Shown here: in pieces, positions 1-8,970 of the stretch | How positions within the stretch are numbered: the first letter of the stretch is position 1 | Layout of the letters: each line of letters begins with the position of its first letter | Source of the DNA: Chondrus crispus | Taxonomy: Eukaryota; Rhodophyta; Florideophyceae; Gigartinales; Gigartinaceae | NCBI RefSeq assembly: GCF_000350225.1 | Contig: NW_005178942.1 | Coordinates: 189,272-253,271, forward strand | DNA: 64,000 bases | Reading direction: 5' to 3' | The notes under the pieces: generated by a model | Database searches by the model: none | What the model was told of the DNA's origin: nothing | Seen by the model: only the letters and a program-made list of their open reading frames with translations | Translations under genes and position numbers: made by a program

Positions 1-1
1 C

Positions 2-457
2 GCCGGCGACTTCAACCTTAACGCCGACGCACAGGCCTTCGACCGCCTGCGTGCGCGCGGCATGGTCGAGGTCGTGTGCCCGCCGCCGCGCGCGGGCGCG
101 CCCAAGCACCCTTACACCGTGCTGCACGCGCCCACCACCGCCGGCGGCCAGTGGTTCGACAACTGGTGGCTCGCAGACGCGGCAAGGGCGCAGGTGGCCG
201 ACGCGTGGTGCTTCGAGTTTGGGGGGAGGCTGAGGAGCATGAGACAGAACGGGTACGAGTATGCCGGCGGGCGGCGCAGCGCGTGCAGCGATCACCTACC
301 GCTCGTCGTCGCGCTCAGGCTGGACACCGCGGCGGGAGCGCGTGCGAGTGGCGAGGGGGAGCAAGTCACGCCCGATGGAGGGGGCGGGAGGGCTGGACAC
401 GTGCGCGCTATCGTTGAGCTCAAGCCTGTCACAGGAGCAAGAGCAAGAGTAGACTAG
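2..457 (+). CDS. Endonuclease/exonuclease/phosphatase-fold protein, 3' part
   Basis: The reading frame is open from the window edge (frame starting at base 2), so the gene begins upstream. The visible protein starts AGDFNLNADAQAFDRL, where GDFN is the hallmark metal/phosphate-binding motif of the DNase I-like (EEP) superfamily, and near the end comes SDHLP, the SDH catalytic motif closing that fold. The spacing of about 100 residues between them is normal for the C-terminal half of an EEP domain. A short charged Gly/Arg-rich tail follows. Members hydrolyse phosphodiesters or phosphomonoesters (DNases, sphingomyelinases, inositol phosphatases, CCR4-like deadenylases); the substrate cannot be told from this piece. 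The fold assignment is firm, the subfamily is not. Confidence 0.75.
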   Translation, partial: AGDFNLNADAQAFDRLRARGMVEVVCPPPRAGAPKHPYTVLHAPTTAGGQWFDNWWLADAARAQVADAWCFEFGGRLRSMRQNGYEYAGGRRSACSDHLPLVVALRLDTAAGARASGEGEQVTPDGGGGRAGHVRAIVELKPVTGARARVD

Positions 458-953
458 TGTCTAGACGGCAAGTGACAAATCACTTTGCCTTATACGTGGT
501 CACCTTTTTTTTAACAAAAATGTATACATTAAATCGAAATTTTATAAAGTCAGTTTAGACGCCATTTCTTTAACGTATGTGCCCTCGGCAATAATAACCA
601 AACCAACATCCTGCAAAACATTGGGATAGCACTCGTCAACACACAGAATGACGTATGATACACTTCTTACAGTAGACTCTCTCAGTACTTAAGCCACTGT
701 CCCCCCAGTAAACGGCGACGGCGGGTGCCATCATCTTCCTTCGTCACAGGTTATGGTTCCCCACGCTACCGCGCTACAGTACTTTAACCACGGGTGAAAT
801 TGACTTTTCTGTTGGGTACCTTGGGTACCTCTTGCAAAGTTACCACCGTCACCCCTTGTTCGCTACAACTTTTCCGCTTTCACCCGTCTGTTGCCACCAA
901 AATGCACCTGATCGCCCACCTAAACGCAACATTATCTCAAAAAAATGTTGAAA

Positions 954-1020
954 CATGTGTACACGTATGATACAGGGAATCCCGTATCAAACGTGTTCCC
1001 GTATCATATGTGTACACGTG
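954..1020. repeat. Imperfect hairpin
   Basis: The left arm (954-979) and right arm (996-1,020) are reverse complements with two mismatches and one bulge around a 16-base loop. Both arms include TGTACAC and TATGATAC. It could be a decayed foldback element or a terminator-like structure downstream of the first gene. Confidence 0.6.
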
Positions 1021-1451
1021 TCTTCGATACAGGAGTCGCACAAGTAGCATCGGCTCCCCCTGAAATTTAGAAAAATAAAGGTTACGGTAGTTTGTGTCGA
1101 GAATCCGAGGCAAAATCCATGATCTATTGTTGAGTTAACGCCGAGACAGAATGAGTTTAAGATCTAGTGCCCCTTACACTTTAAATATTTGTCACCCCAA
1201 CACTGACAGAACTACGTACGCCAAGGAAAAGGTCGAGGCTTCTACTGTACACAATCCGACAGTCGCGGAAGCCGAAGGCCAGTAGCGTATTTAGTGGCAG
1301 TATCCGATGGAAGAGGAGTACGCGGAGGGAGCAGTAGGACGTTAACGAATGATTCATCTACAGTAAAGTTGTGTTTTTGTTAACTCTACAGTATCGTGCC
1401 TTTCTACCAGTGTGGGGAGCTCGCCACGTCTCCATTGTGCACGCTCTAGGA

Positions 1452-1516
1452 GCAAACCTCGCGACCTGTGTCATGAGAGCAAAGTTTGATCTCATGACAC
1501 AGGTCGCGAGGTTTGC
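1452..1516. repeat. Perfect 27-bp-arm hairpin
   Basis: Bases 1,452-1,478 are exactly complementary to 1,490-1,516, leaving an 11-base loop. The arms carry CTCATGACACAGGTCGCGAG and its complement. A perfect stem of this length is unlikely by chance and suggests recent formation or maintenance. Confidence 0.85.
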
Positions 1517-1542
1517 GTGCGTTTGATCATCAAACGCACGCA
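1514..1542. repeat. Second perfect hairpin abutting the first
   Basis: Thirteen-base arms (1,514-1,526 and 1,530-1,542; TGCGTGCGTTTGA and its complement) enclose a TCA loop. It overlaps the foot of the 1,452-1,516 stem by three bases, so the two could form alternative or coaxial structures. Confidence 0.8.
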
Positions 1543-1730
1543 TCAATTTTACTGACAGTTTGCGCCGGACCAGAGGTCCGTTACTACCACAGGAGCGAGA
1601 GTACAGTAGTCGTTGACGCCCCCCTCCTGTGATATACAGTACTGTAGCATCGGCCTCCCCTTGAAAGTCAGATAAATAAACGAGCACAGGGAGAGTACAC
1701 TTGTCGAGGGAATCCTGGATCATACGTGTA

Positions 1731-1796
1731 CAACTCCAGTAACGTATTGATTCAATACGACGTACAGTATTGATTGATCAATACGTACTGGAGTTG
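1731..1796. repeat. Hairpin with bulged 19-20-bp arms
   Basis: The left arm 1,731-1,750 (CAACTCCAGTA then ACGTATTGA) pairs with the right arm 1,778-1,796 with one bulged A. Further short palindromes (TATTGATTCAATA-like) lie in the loop. Confidence 0.75.
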
Positions 1797-1811
1797 CACA
1801 CGTGTGCGCGC

Positions 1812-1833
1812 CAGACATCTGAACAGATGTCTG
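1812..1833. repeat. Short perfect hairpin
   Basis: CAGACATCTG is followed by AA and then the exact complement CAGATGTCTG. This is the last of the palindromes before the adenosine kinase leader. Confidence 0.7.
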
Positions 1834-2087
1834 TTACACGTGAGCGATGCTTGTTTCATACACGTGTGTCCGGGAGTGCTCGGGAGAACACATGAACAGT
1901 TTTGAAAAACTTTGTGAATTCTATGCTTGCTTGTGCCCACGGGCGGACATACCCATCCCCGACGTCCATTCTCCCCCCATCCGCACCACTTCCTCCCTAA
2001 TCCATTCCACCCAAAACCCATTCCCAGCACGCCGCCCGATCCTCTACCCCTGCCGCCCCGCACCCGCGACAGCCCCCCCTCCCCACA

Positions 2088-3146
2088 ATGACGATCGAGC
2101 AAGCCGTCGCCGAAGGCGTCATCCTCGGCATGGGCAACCCTCTCCTCGACATCTCCGCCGTCGTCACCGCGGACGTCCTAACCAAGTACGGCCTGGAGCC
2201 CAACAACGCCATCCTGGCCGAGGACAAGCACGCCCCGCTCTACGCGGAGCTCTCCGCGCGCCCGGACGTGACCTACGTCGCGGGCGGCGCCACGCAGAAC
2301 TCGATCCGCGTCGCGCACTGGCTGCTGCAGTCCCCGCGCGCCACATCCTACTTCGGCGCCATCGGCAGCGACGCCTTCGGGGACACCATGACTGCGTGCT
2401 GCCAGGCCGACGGCGTCAACGTCCACTACTTTGTCAACGCCTCCCTCCCCACGGGCACGTGCGCAGTCGTCATCACGGGCAACAACCGCTCCTTGGTCGC
2501 CAACCTGTCCGCCGCCAACACCTACCCGAAGGAACACCTCGACGACAAGGAGCAGTGGGCCGTGGTCGAGAAGGCATCCATCTTTTACACCGCAGGCTTC
2601 TTCCTCACCGTGTCCCCGCAGTCCATGCTCGCCGTCGGCGAGCACGCGGCCGCAGAGGGCAAGACCATGTGCTTCAACCTCTCCGCCCCGTTCCTCATGC
2701 AGGTCCCGCCGTTCCTGGAGGCCATGAAGAACCTCCTGCCGCTGGTTGACGTTTGCTTCGGGAATGAGACCGAGGCCGCCACCCTGGCGGAAGCTATGGG
2801 ATGGGGCACCAACGATGTCACCGTCATCGCCACCAAACTTGCCCAGTGTGAGAAGAAGACTGTGCGCCCCAGGACCGTCGTTTTCACCCAGGGCGCCCAG
2901 CCGACCGTTGTCGTCGTGGCCGATGCGACCCGCGTGTGGTCCGTCACCGAGTACCCTGTCCTCCCAATCAAGCCCGAGGATATCCTCGATACCAACGGCG
3001 CGGGAGATGCGTTTGTCGGCGGCTTTCTCGCGGGGCTCGCAAAGGCCGTCCCGATCGCAGATTGCGTGCGCTACGCCAACTACGCCGCCAACGTTATTAT
3101 TCAAAAGTCTGGCTGCACGCTTCCGCCCAAACCCACTCTATCGTGA
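2088..3146 (+). CDS. ADK: Adenosine kinase (PfkB family), 352 aa
   Basis: It phosphorylates adenosine to AMP with ATP in purine salvage and keeps the methyl cycle running by removing adenosine; in plants and algae it is usually cytosolic. The protein opens with GMGNPLLDIS, the nucleoside-binding start typical of eukaryotic adenosine kinases. The glycine pair AGGATQNS lies near residue 66, and the PfkB signature DTNGAGDAFVGGF starts at residue 301, with Asp307 the expected catalytic base. Length and motif order match the family (about 340-350 aa) with no gap, so no intron is needed. The start is the first ATG after a C-rich leader and leaves no room for a transit peptide. It converges with ataxin-2, with only 169 bases between the two stop codons. 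Confidence 0.95.
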   Translation: MTIEQAVAEGVILGMGNPLLDISAVVTADVLTKYGLEPNNAILAEDKHAPLYAELSARPDVTYVAGGATQNSIRVAHWLLQSPRATSYFGAIGSDAFGDTMTACCQADGVNVHYFVNASLPTGTCAVVITGNNRSLVANLSAANTYPKEHLDDKEQWAVVEKASIFYTAGFFLTVSPQSMLAVGEHAAAEGKTMCFNLSAPFLMQVPPFLEAMKNLLPLVDVCFGNETEAATLAEAMGWGTNDVTVIATKLAQCEKKTVRPRTVVFTQGAQPTVVVVADATRVWSVTEYPVLPIKPEDILDTNGAGDAFVGGFLAGLAKAVPIADCVRYANYAANVIIQKSGCTLPPKPTLS

Positions 3147-3315
3147 TAGGTGAGCTTGCGTGCTCTACGCTGTAAACGAAAGAGTAATTTTTCCCTCGTA
3201 AAACTATCGTACTGTGAAGACACTCCAAAAGTCTTTTCGGTTCTGCTTTTCGTTTACCTCTCTCTCCTACCGTTTCTCTTTTGACTCTGCCTATTTTTCA
3301 AAACCGTGCCACGTC

Positions 3316-5676
3316 CTACCGTTGGCTCGCATCATTCGCCATACCGTTCTCCAACGGTCGCCCCATAACTTTTTCTGAACTGTTTACCGCTGCGTTGGCA
3401 GCTGCATTATGAGAATGCTGCCCGTGATGCTTGCCTCCCTTGCGACCAAAACCTCCCCTTCGATGTCCCTGCCCTCCGCGCCCTCCTTGATACATTGGCC
3501 CACCCTGCATTTGTGCTACTCCATGTTGGTTGGAACTATACATATGCTGCGGGGGCTGTGACATTTGCGGTCCGCCGGGAACTTGACCGCCTGGATATGG
3601 TCCTGGTGCGTAATACGGGTAAGGCCCGGCTGGTATTCCCTGCGGACCCTGACCCACAACCATTGGCATATTGGGATTCATCTGAGGGTATCCATACGAG
3701 ACTGGCATTCCTCCGCTGGGTGCGAATCGACTTGGCACCTGCTGCCCGGCGAAGGCTCCTGGAGGCGCCTGCATAAATTGATATGCCGAATTCCCTGCAG
3801 GGATTCCTGCTGGAACGGCCCCAGCGGGTACCATCATCCCATAAGATTGTCCATAAGGTATTTGTCCCATAGCTTGCATAGGCACCGGATAGCCTTGATG
3901 TCCTGGCTGCACATTTTGCACGTACTCTTGAGGCACCTGGCCCCCCGGATAAGGTGACATGGGATACGGCACTGGATTCACGGGGACCTGCTGCTTCTGC
4001 ACGGCTGGTTCGAAAGGTTGGGCGTCGGGGTTCAGCTTGAACTCTGCAGCGTTGGGGTCCAGCTTGCTCTTCAGTTTTGTTTTTGGTTTCAGAGTTGCCT
4101 CGGTCGCTTTGGAGGAGGTTGGTTGCGGCGCCTTGACCTCTTCTGCTTTCGTTTGGGTGCTTCTGTCCCCGGAGGCTTTTGGATCGGCTTTGGGAGTGGG
4201 TTCAACTGCTTTCTTCTCAGCTGTTGTACCGATATTGGTGTTGCCAGAACTGTTGGCGTTGCTGCTTGACCGCCGGAGTTGTCCATTCCTTGAATCGAAC
4301 TGCGTTCGAAACTTCTTAAAATCATCTGTGATCTTCTCCCGGTTTTCAGCAATGGAACGAATTTCGCGGTTGGTTTTGTATTTCTCAAAGCTCTTAATGT
4401 GTTCGGGCCCGAGGTTTGGTGTTTGAGCGTCCAGATTTAAAACTGCCACCGCCGTAGTTTCGGCGGCGGCCGGAGTCGGAAGAGGGGAGTTACGAGACTG
4501 ACTTGGAGAGTTTCTTCCTGTGATTGTTTGCGCTCGTACTTTTGCAAGTTGGGGAAGGTTATCTCTGCTTGAGCGCATTGAATTAGATTTGGGTTTCTTC
4601 TCCATGACAGGGTCGCGCTCCTTGGTGTCGGCAGAAGGAGTGGTAGCGGGGGCCGAGGGTCCTGTCGAGCGAGAGGAGGTGCTCGATGATCTGTGGGCCG
4701 GTTTCCCGACAGGCGGCGCAGGCTTGTTCACTGTCTGGGGCACCTGGGCCTTGACCGAGCCCGCGGCGGCAGCGGCATACGAGAGCCTGGGGCGTTCGAC
4801 GGGCGTAGCCTTACCCTTTGCCGCAGGCTTCCCGGCCGGCTTCGGGGGTTCCTTCATGGCCGCCCTATCGACGCCGCTGTGCAAAGTCTCCTCGTCGAAA
4901 TCGGCATCAATTCCCTGGTTCCTCTCGATCCTCAGGTGCACATTGTCCGCCTGCTTGCCCTCAATCTCCAAAGCGAGCTTGGCGGCCTCTTTTTCGCGCT
5001 CTGCAAACCTTGCATCGCGCGTGTCTATCTTGGTAGTGTACTGGTGCTCGTCAAACGAAGTGGTGACGCCAAACTTATCCTCGTTGACCTGGAATTGGTC
5101 CCATTTCTTTCCAGGACGACCGTTGGCGAGGTCGCCAAAAGTGTGCTCATCCAGCGTGGCGGGGCGGCCCCCTACACCGCCGACTAACTCCGTAAAGTCA
5201 TTGAACGGCTCGAGCTGGCGACCCGCGCCGGTGTTGCCCTTGGTAATGTCACCGTCAATTGCAAACCCTGCTTTCCTGGAGGCCGGCACGGGGGCCATTT
5301 TAATGACGTTCATGGGGCTAGCGGCGGTGACAGAGACAACGTGCTTGACACAGACACTGAACTTCCTGGCCACGTCGCCTCTCTTCTCGACGAAGGTGCC
5401 CAGCGGTTTGCCCTCCTTCGGCGGGCGGGAGCGGGCGTAGTTGAGGACAATGCGTAGACCGTCGGGGGCGTGCTCGGTGGCCGCGAAGAGACCCTTGTGG
5501 ACGGCCCCGTCGACGGTGGTGAGGTTGACGTCCTTGGCCAGCAGGAGGTGAAGCACAGAGGAAAGGGTGGCGGAGGAAATGCCCGCAAAGGGGGAGGCGG
5601 ACTTGTTGGCCGGACGGGAGGGACCGCGGTTCGAGGGGGGACCGGCGGCGCGGCGCCAGGACTTGCGGTTAGCCAT
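3316..5676 (-). CDS. ATXN2: Ataxin-2 homologue (Lsm, LsmAD, PAM2), 786 aa
   Basis: An RNA-binding scaffold that associates with poly(A)-binding protein and stress granules and influences mRNA stability and translation. Domains in order: a short basic N-terminus; an ataxin-type Lsm fold at about 36-118; the LsmAD region at about 202-268 (FGVTTSFDEHQYTTKID, then a Glu/Arg/Lys-rich helix and DFDEETLHSG); a long Ser/Pro/Thr-rich disordered stretch; PAM2 at 539-557; and a Gly/Pro/Tyr/Gln-rich C-terminus with an RGG-like end. PAM2 is doubled: LDPNAAEF (539) runs straight into LNPDAQPFEP (548). Many plant CID proteins are shorter; this layout is closer to animal and fungal Pbp1. The start ATG follows a C/T-rich leader. 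Single exon. Confidence 0.92.
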   Translation of the reverse strand: MANRKSWRRAAGPPSNRGPSRPANKSASPFAGISSATLSSVLHLLLAKDVNLTTVDGAVHKGLFAATEHAPDGLRIVLNYARSRPPKEGKPLGTFVEKRGDVARKFSVCVKHVVSVTAASPMNVIKMAPVPASRKAGFAIDGDITKGNTGAGRQLEPFNDFTELVGGVGGRPATLDEHTFGDLANGRPGKKWDQFQVNEDKFGVTTSFDEHQYTTKIDTRDARFAEREKEAAKLALEIEGKQADNVHLRIERNQGIDADFDEETLHSGVDRAAMKEPPKPAGKPAAKGKATPVERPRLSYAAAAAGSVKAQVPQTVNKPAPPVGKPAHRSSSTSSRSTGPSAPATTPSADTKERDPVMEKKPKSNSMRSSRDNLPQLAKVRAQTITGRNSPSQSRNSPLPTPAAAETTAVAVLNLDAQTPNLGPEHIKSFEKYKTNREIRSIAENREKITDDFKKFRTQFDSRNGQLRRSSSNANSSGNTNIGTTAEKKAVEPTPKADPKASGDRSTQTKAEEVKAPQPTSSKATEATLKPKTKLKSKLDPNAAEFKLNPDAQPFEPAVQKQQVPVNPVPYPMSPYPGGQVPQEYVQNVQPGHQGYPVPMQAMGQIPYGQSYGMMVPAGAVPAGIPAGNSAYQFMQAPPGAFAGQQVPSRFAPSGGMPVSYGYPQMNPNMPMVVGQGPQGIPAGPYPYYAPGPYPGGQVPGGPQMSQPPQHMYSSNQHGVAQMQGGPMYQGGRGGQGHRRGGFGRKGGKHHGQHSHNAAANAAVNSSEKVMGRPLENGMANDASQR

Positions 5677-6175
5677 GGTCTCAGAGGGAGGGAGGAAGGG
5701 TAGGGGAGGGAGGGGCGGGGGGGAAGGTGGATGCCGAGGGCGGGTAGAAGAGAGGGTGGGTGGCGAGAGAGAGGGCGCGTGGAAGGCAAGCGGTAAGAGT
5801 TAGGCGGAAGGAGTTTGAATTGGTTTGAAAATGGGGAAGGATACGGGAGGAGAACGGTGTGTGGAAGCGGACTAGCAGAGAAGGGAACTCTAAGAGTTAG
5901 AGTTGGGCGGGAGGGCAACGCGACGGCAGATGCGAGACTTCGGCGGTCGGCGGGGGGATGGGCGTCCGAAGGGGGAACGGGGGAGTGGGGGCTGGTGACG
6001 GGGCCGGCAAAGTAGGGTGGATGATCGAACGGATCGCGACACGCGTTGTGCGTGGTGGTCCAATCGGGACGGCACGTGCAGTTTAGCGGACCGGGAGGCG
6101 GGCGACTGCGTCGACCCTTGGCCGTACACGTGTGGCGCCCTCCACCAGGGCCGTCAGGACCTCCGCGCGGGTGGT
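5677..6175 (-). promoter_or_regulatory. Upstream region of ataxin-2 and 3' region of PDCD2
   Basis: This 499-base spacer lies between two genes transcribed in the same direction. On the transcribed strand the last 120 bases before the ataxin-2 ATG are strongly pyrimidine-rich, a likely 5' leader. No TATA box is obvious. Open frames here are low-complexity shadows. No further gene is seen. Confidence 0.4.
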
Positions 6176-7408
6176 CTACGGGGGGGCGTCGAATGCCTGC
6201 GCCCACGCCATCTCGCGGGCGTACACATCCCCCAGGGGACAGCTACGCGAGCACGAGTAGACAGCGATAGTCGCCCACTCCATGCCGTCGCGCAAGCGCT
6301 CTGCGACGGCCTCGATCGTCGCGCGCGCGTCGTCGTGCCTGACGTACCACGCCAGCTGCGGCATGACCTGCATCTCGAACACGCGCGGCGCGCCGCACCG
6401 CTGGCACGCCCCGGCTTCGCCGCACCGCCCGCCGCGCGCTGCCCACAGAGCCAACCCGTCCCATTCGTACCGCACCACTTGCGACGACGCGTACCCAACC
6501 ACGCGCTGGAAATGACTCGTTGACGCGTCGTTGGCCCCTAACCCGCGCCCGCGCCCGCGGAATATCTCTTCGGGAAGCTCGTCGCCGTCTGCGTCTTGAA
6601 ACGTGCCTCGCACAGGCATTTCGTCTACGTTTACAGCGGTACTGACGCGCGTCACCGTGCCCGAAGGGTGAGCATCACCGCTAGGCGGCAGCGTCTCGGC
6701 TTTCGCGTCCTCCTGCTCCCCGCCGCCCTCGCTGGCGTCGCCATTTGGCGATAGCGTTTCGACATGCGCGTCCTCCCCTTCACTGTCGTCCTCGTCGTCA
6801 CTAGTATCCGGTGTGGGATGCTGCTCAGTGACAATCTCCATCTCGCGAAGCCTGCACTTGACCCTCCTGGCGTCCATGTCGTCCTTCGTCACGCCCCCGG
6901 CGCACTCGTCCTTGTGCCCCAGCTTCCAGTCCTGCAACTGGCAGGCCCTTGCGCAGTACGAGACGCGGTGACACTGGGCGCATCTCTTCGCAGCTGCAAA
7001 GCCGCATAAAACACAAACGTCTGGCTCCTTGATCAACTCGGGCTCCTCCACAGCCTCATACGGGTAGCACTGATTCCTTTGCGGAAGCTGAGCGCGCAGG
7101 ACGGTGACGCAATCCGAACGGCGCTGGCAGGACGCGGAGGGGCAGATAGCGACGTAGAGCATGCGGTGGAAGGCTTCGTCGTGGGCGACAAGTTGCGGTT
7201 CGACGGGCGCGTAAATTTGCAGCAAGAATTGTTGCGGCCGGGAGCAGATTTTGCATCGGGGGGGAGGAGGGGCCGCCGTTGGTGGGAGGTGCAGCCACAC
7301 GGGGCGGCCCCCGGCCTTGCTTGGGAAGGAGTAGGGGTGGAACGAGGTGGAGGGAGGGTCAGCGAAGCCCAAGACCACGGAGGCATAGCGGTGGGGGGCG
7401 TTGCTCAT
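6176..7408 (-). CDS. PDCD2: PDCD2/Zfrp8-like MYND zinc-finger protein, 410 aa
   Basis: PDCD2-family proteins (yeast Tsr4) are cytosolic chaperones for ribosomal protein uS5 (Rps2) and are needed for small-subunit assembly. The N-terminal region contains VLGFADPPS (about 12-20) and a first zinc pair CKICSRPQQFLLQIYAPV (from about 52), the usual PDCD2 N-domain. A MYND finger spans about 132-169 with CVLC, CAQC, CARAC and H...C ligands all present. An acidic disordered linker follows, then the PDCD2_C domain at about 295-405 (GYASSQVVRYEWDG, CQRCG, FEMQVMPQLAWYV, DGMEWATIAVYSCSRSC). All domains are complete and single-exon. It is divergent to galE, with 527 bases between the starts. Confidence 0.93.
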   Translation of the reverse strand: MSNAPHRYASVVLGFADPPSTSFHPYSFPSKAGGRPVWLHLPPTAAPPPPRCKICSRPQQFLLQIYAPVEPQLVAHDEAFHRMLYVAICPSASCQRRSDCVTVLRAQLPQRNQCYPYEAVEEPELIKEPDVCVLCGFAAAKRCAQCHRVSYCARACQLQDWKLGHKDECAGGVTKDDMDARRVKCRLREMEIVTEQHPTPDTSDDEDDSEGEDAHVETLSPNGDASEGGGEQEDAKAETLPPSGDAHPSGTVTRVSTAVNVDEMPVRGTFQDADGDELPEEIFRGRGRGLGANDASTSHFQRVVGYASSQVVRYEWDGLALWAARGGRCGEAGACQRCGAPRVFEMQVMPQLAWYVRHDDARATIEAVAERLRDGMEWATIAVYSCSRSCPLGDVYAREMAWAQAFDAPP

Positions 7409-7935
7409 CGGGGGGGTGGCATCGGGAATGACGGGTGAGCGTGCAATAAGGAGGGGGGTGGCGACGGCGATGGCGGAAGAAATTTGAGCCGGTGCGGGGG
7501 GGAAGGAGGAGGACGGGTGGGGTAAGAGAGCCTGCGCGCCGTGTCGTGGTGGACACGTGTAACGGACGACGCATTTTCATTACAGTTGCCGAACAGTTAC
7601 AGTGGTCTGTTGTTTCTTTTGAGAAGGCGAGCAATTGGATGGGCCAAGTGGATGATTGCAGACCTTCGTCGACTGACGTCATAAGGTGAGGTGTACACGT
7701 GTAGAGAGGTTTTAAAAAAAGAAGAAAAAAGAAGGCATGTCGCCGGGCGGTATCACATCTCGATCCTCTGACACCATTGATTCTCTTCACTTAGTTGCGG
7801 CCAGCAAGGGCCCGTTGCCATCAACCAAGCTCTTTTTACTATGCATCTTGCCACCGCTCCGCCCTGTCTCACCACCCCCCGCCCCCACTCCCGGCCCCAC
7901 CTTCGGCCCCCACCCCCGTACTCCAACTCCCCACT
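7409..7935. promoter_or_regulatory. Bidirectional promoter region of PDCD2 and galE
   Basis: The space between divergent starts holds no supported gene. Its galE-proximal 70 bases are C-rich with almost no G, like the leaders of adenosine kinase and ataxin-2. The frame before the galE ATG is open back to 7,795 but encodes a Pro/Ala-rich stretch, which I read as untranslated leader rather than a targeting peptide. Confidence 0.45.
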
Positions 7936-8970
7936 ATGAGCGAAAAGATCATCCTCGTCACAGGCGGTGCCGGCTATATCGGCTCGCATACCGTCCTCGA
8001 GCTCGTGCAATCCGGCCACAAGGTCGTTGTCGTGGACAACCTTGACAACTCGTCCGAGGAGTCGCTCATCCGCGTCGGCAACATCACGGGCAAGCCGGAA
8101 CTCATCGTCTTCCGTAAGGTCGACTTGCTCGACTTCGCAGACCTCGAGGCCGTCTTCACGGAGTTCTCTTTCTTCGCCTGCATCCACTTTGCGGGGCTCA
8201 AGGCCGTCGGAGAGTCTGTCCAGCAGCCTATCCGCTACTACCACAACAACCTCACCGGCACCCTCAACCTCCTCAACTTGCTCACCAAGCACGACTGCAA
8301 GAACTTTGTATTCTCTTCCTCGGCCACCGTCTACGGGATGGTCAAGGAGATGCCCGTCACGGAGGACGCTCAGATCGGCGCCACAAACCCGTACGGACGC
8401 ACCAAGCTCTTCATCGAGGAGTTTTTGCGCGATTTGCACAAGGCCGATTCGGAGTGGAACATCCTCATCCTCCGCTACTTTAACCCGTGCGGCGCCCACG
8501 CTTCCGGTCAGATCGGGGAGGATCCCACTGGCATCCCCAACAATCTCATGCCCTACGTCGCTCAGGTCGCCGTCGGTCGCAGGGAGCATCTCACCGTCTT
8601 TGGCATGGACTATCCCACTCCCGATGGTACTGGTGTTCGCGACTATATCCACGTTGTCGATCTGGCCAAGGGACATGTCGCCGCGCTTGATAAAATCCCG
8701 CAGAAGCCTGGCTGCGTTTCAGTCAACTTGGGCACGGGTAAGGGTTTCTCTGTCCTGGACATGCTCAAGGGCATGTCGAAGGCCTGTGGAAGGGAGCTCC
8801 AGCACAAGGAAGCTCCTCGGAGAGAGGGAGATGTCTCCATTTTGTATGCAGATCCCAAGTTTGCTAGAGAATTTCTCGGATGGGAAGCCAAACTTGGGGT
8901 CGAGGAGATGTGCGCCGATACCTGGCGTTGGCAATCAGGAAATCCCAACGGCTATGGTAAGGCTGACTAG
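7936..8970 (+). CDS. galE: UDP-glucose 4-epimerase, 344 aa
   Basis: Interconverts UDP-glucose and UDP-galactose with bound NAD+, supplying galactose for floridoside, galactolipids and sulfated galactan walls in red algae. It is a short-chain dehydrogenase-type Rossmann enzyme: GGAGYIG at residues 10-16 binds NAD, SSSATVYG lies at about 126-133, and the catalytic pair is Tyr153 and Lys157 in NPYGRTK. The later motifs RYFNPCGAH, IGEDPTGIPNNLMPYV, YPTPDGTGVRDYIHV and DLAKGH are textbook GalE. The ATG at 7,936 is chosen because the N-terminus aligns directly with bacterial and plant enzymes; an upstream ATG at 7,795 would add 47 low-complexity residues. Single exon, cytosolic. Confidence 0.95.
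   Translation: MSEKIILVTGGAGYIGSHTVLELVQSGHKVVVVDNLDNSSEESLIRVGNITGKPELIVFRKVDLLDFADLEAVFTEFSFFACIHFAGLKAVGESVQQPIRYYHNNLTGTLNLLNLLTKHDCKNFVFSSSATVYGMVKEMPVTEDAQIGATNPYGRTKLFIEEFLRDLHKADSEWNILILRYFNPCGAHASGQIGEDPTGIPNNLMPYVAQVAVGRREHLTVFGMDYPTPDGTGVRDYIHVVDLAKGHVAALDKIPQKPGCVSVNLGTGKGFSVLDMLKGMSKACGRELQHKEAPRREGDVSILYADPKFAREFLGWEAKLGVEEMCADTWRWQSGNPNGYGKAD

Larger units (their letters stand above)
458..2087. other. Intergenic region with clustered hairpins, no gene
   Basis: No convincing coding sequence is seen. The stretch is A/T-richer than the neighbouring genes and contains several palindromes, listed separately. A diverged direct repeat of about 70 bp occurs at about 1,046-1,112 and again at about 1,645-1,716 (both begin GTAGCATCGG followed by a C-rich run and an A-rich run ending AATAAA). 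A small minus-strand ORF at 1,358-1,723 is largely built from the palindromes and is not taken as a gene. The last 100 bases before 2,088 are C-rich and probably form the adenosine kinase leader. Confidence 0.6.

Noticed and set aside
1358-1723. 121-codon minus-strand ORF upstream of adenosine kinase
   Set aside because: It runs through two perfect hairpins, so half its codons are the mirror of the other half; no motif.
4520-5440. 306-codon plus-strand ORF inside ataxin-2
   Set aside because: Antisense shadow of a gene with recognisable Lsm and LsmAD domains.
5310-6206. 298-codon minus-strand ORF overlapping the start of ataxin-2
   Set aside because: Pro/Ser/Arg-rich shadow frame; the ataxin-2 frame has full domain support.
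7795-7935. N-terminal extension of GalE as a transit peptide
   Set aside because: The 47 residues are encoded by a C-rich leader of the same type seen at other genes, and GalE aligns from MSEKIILVTGG.
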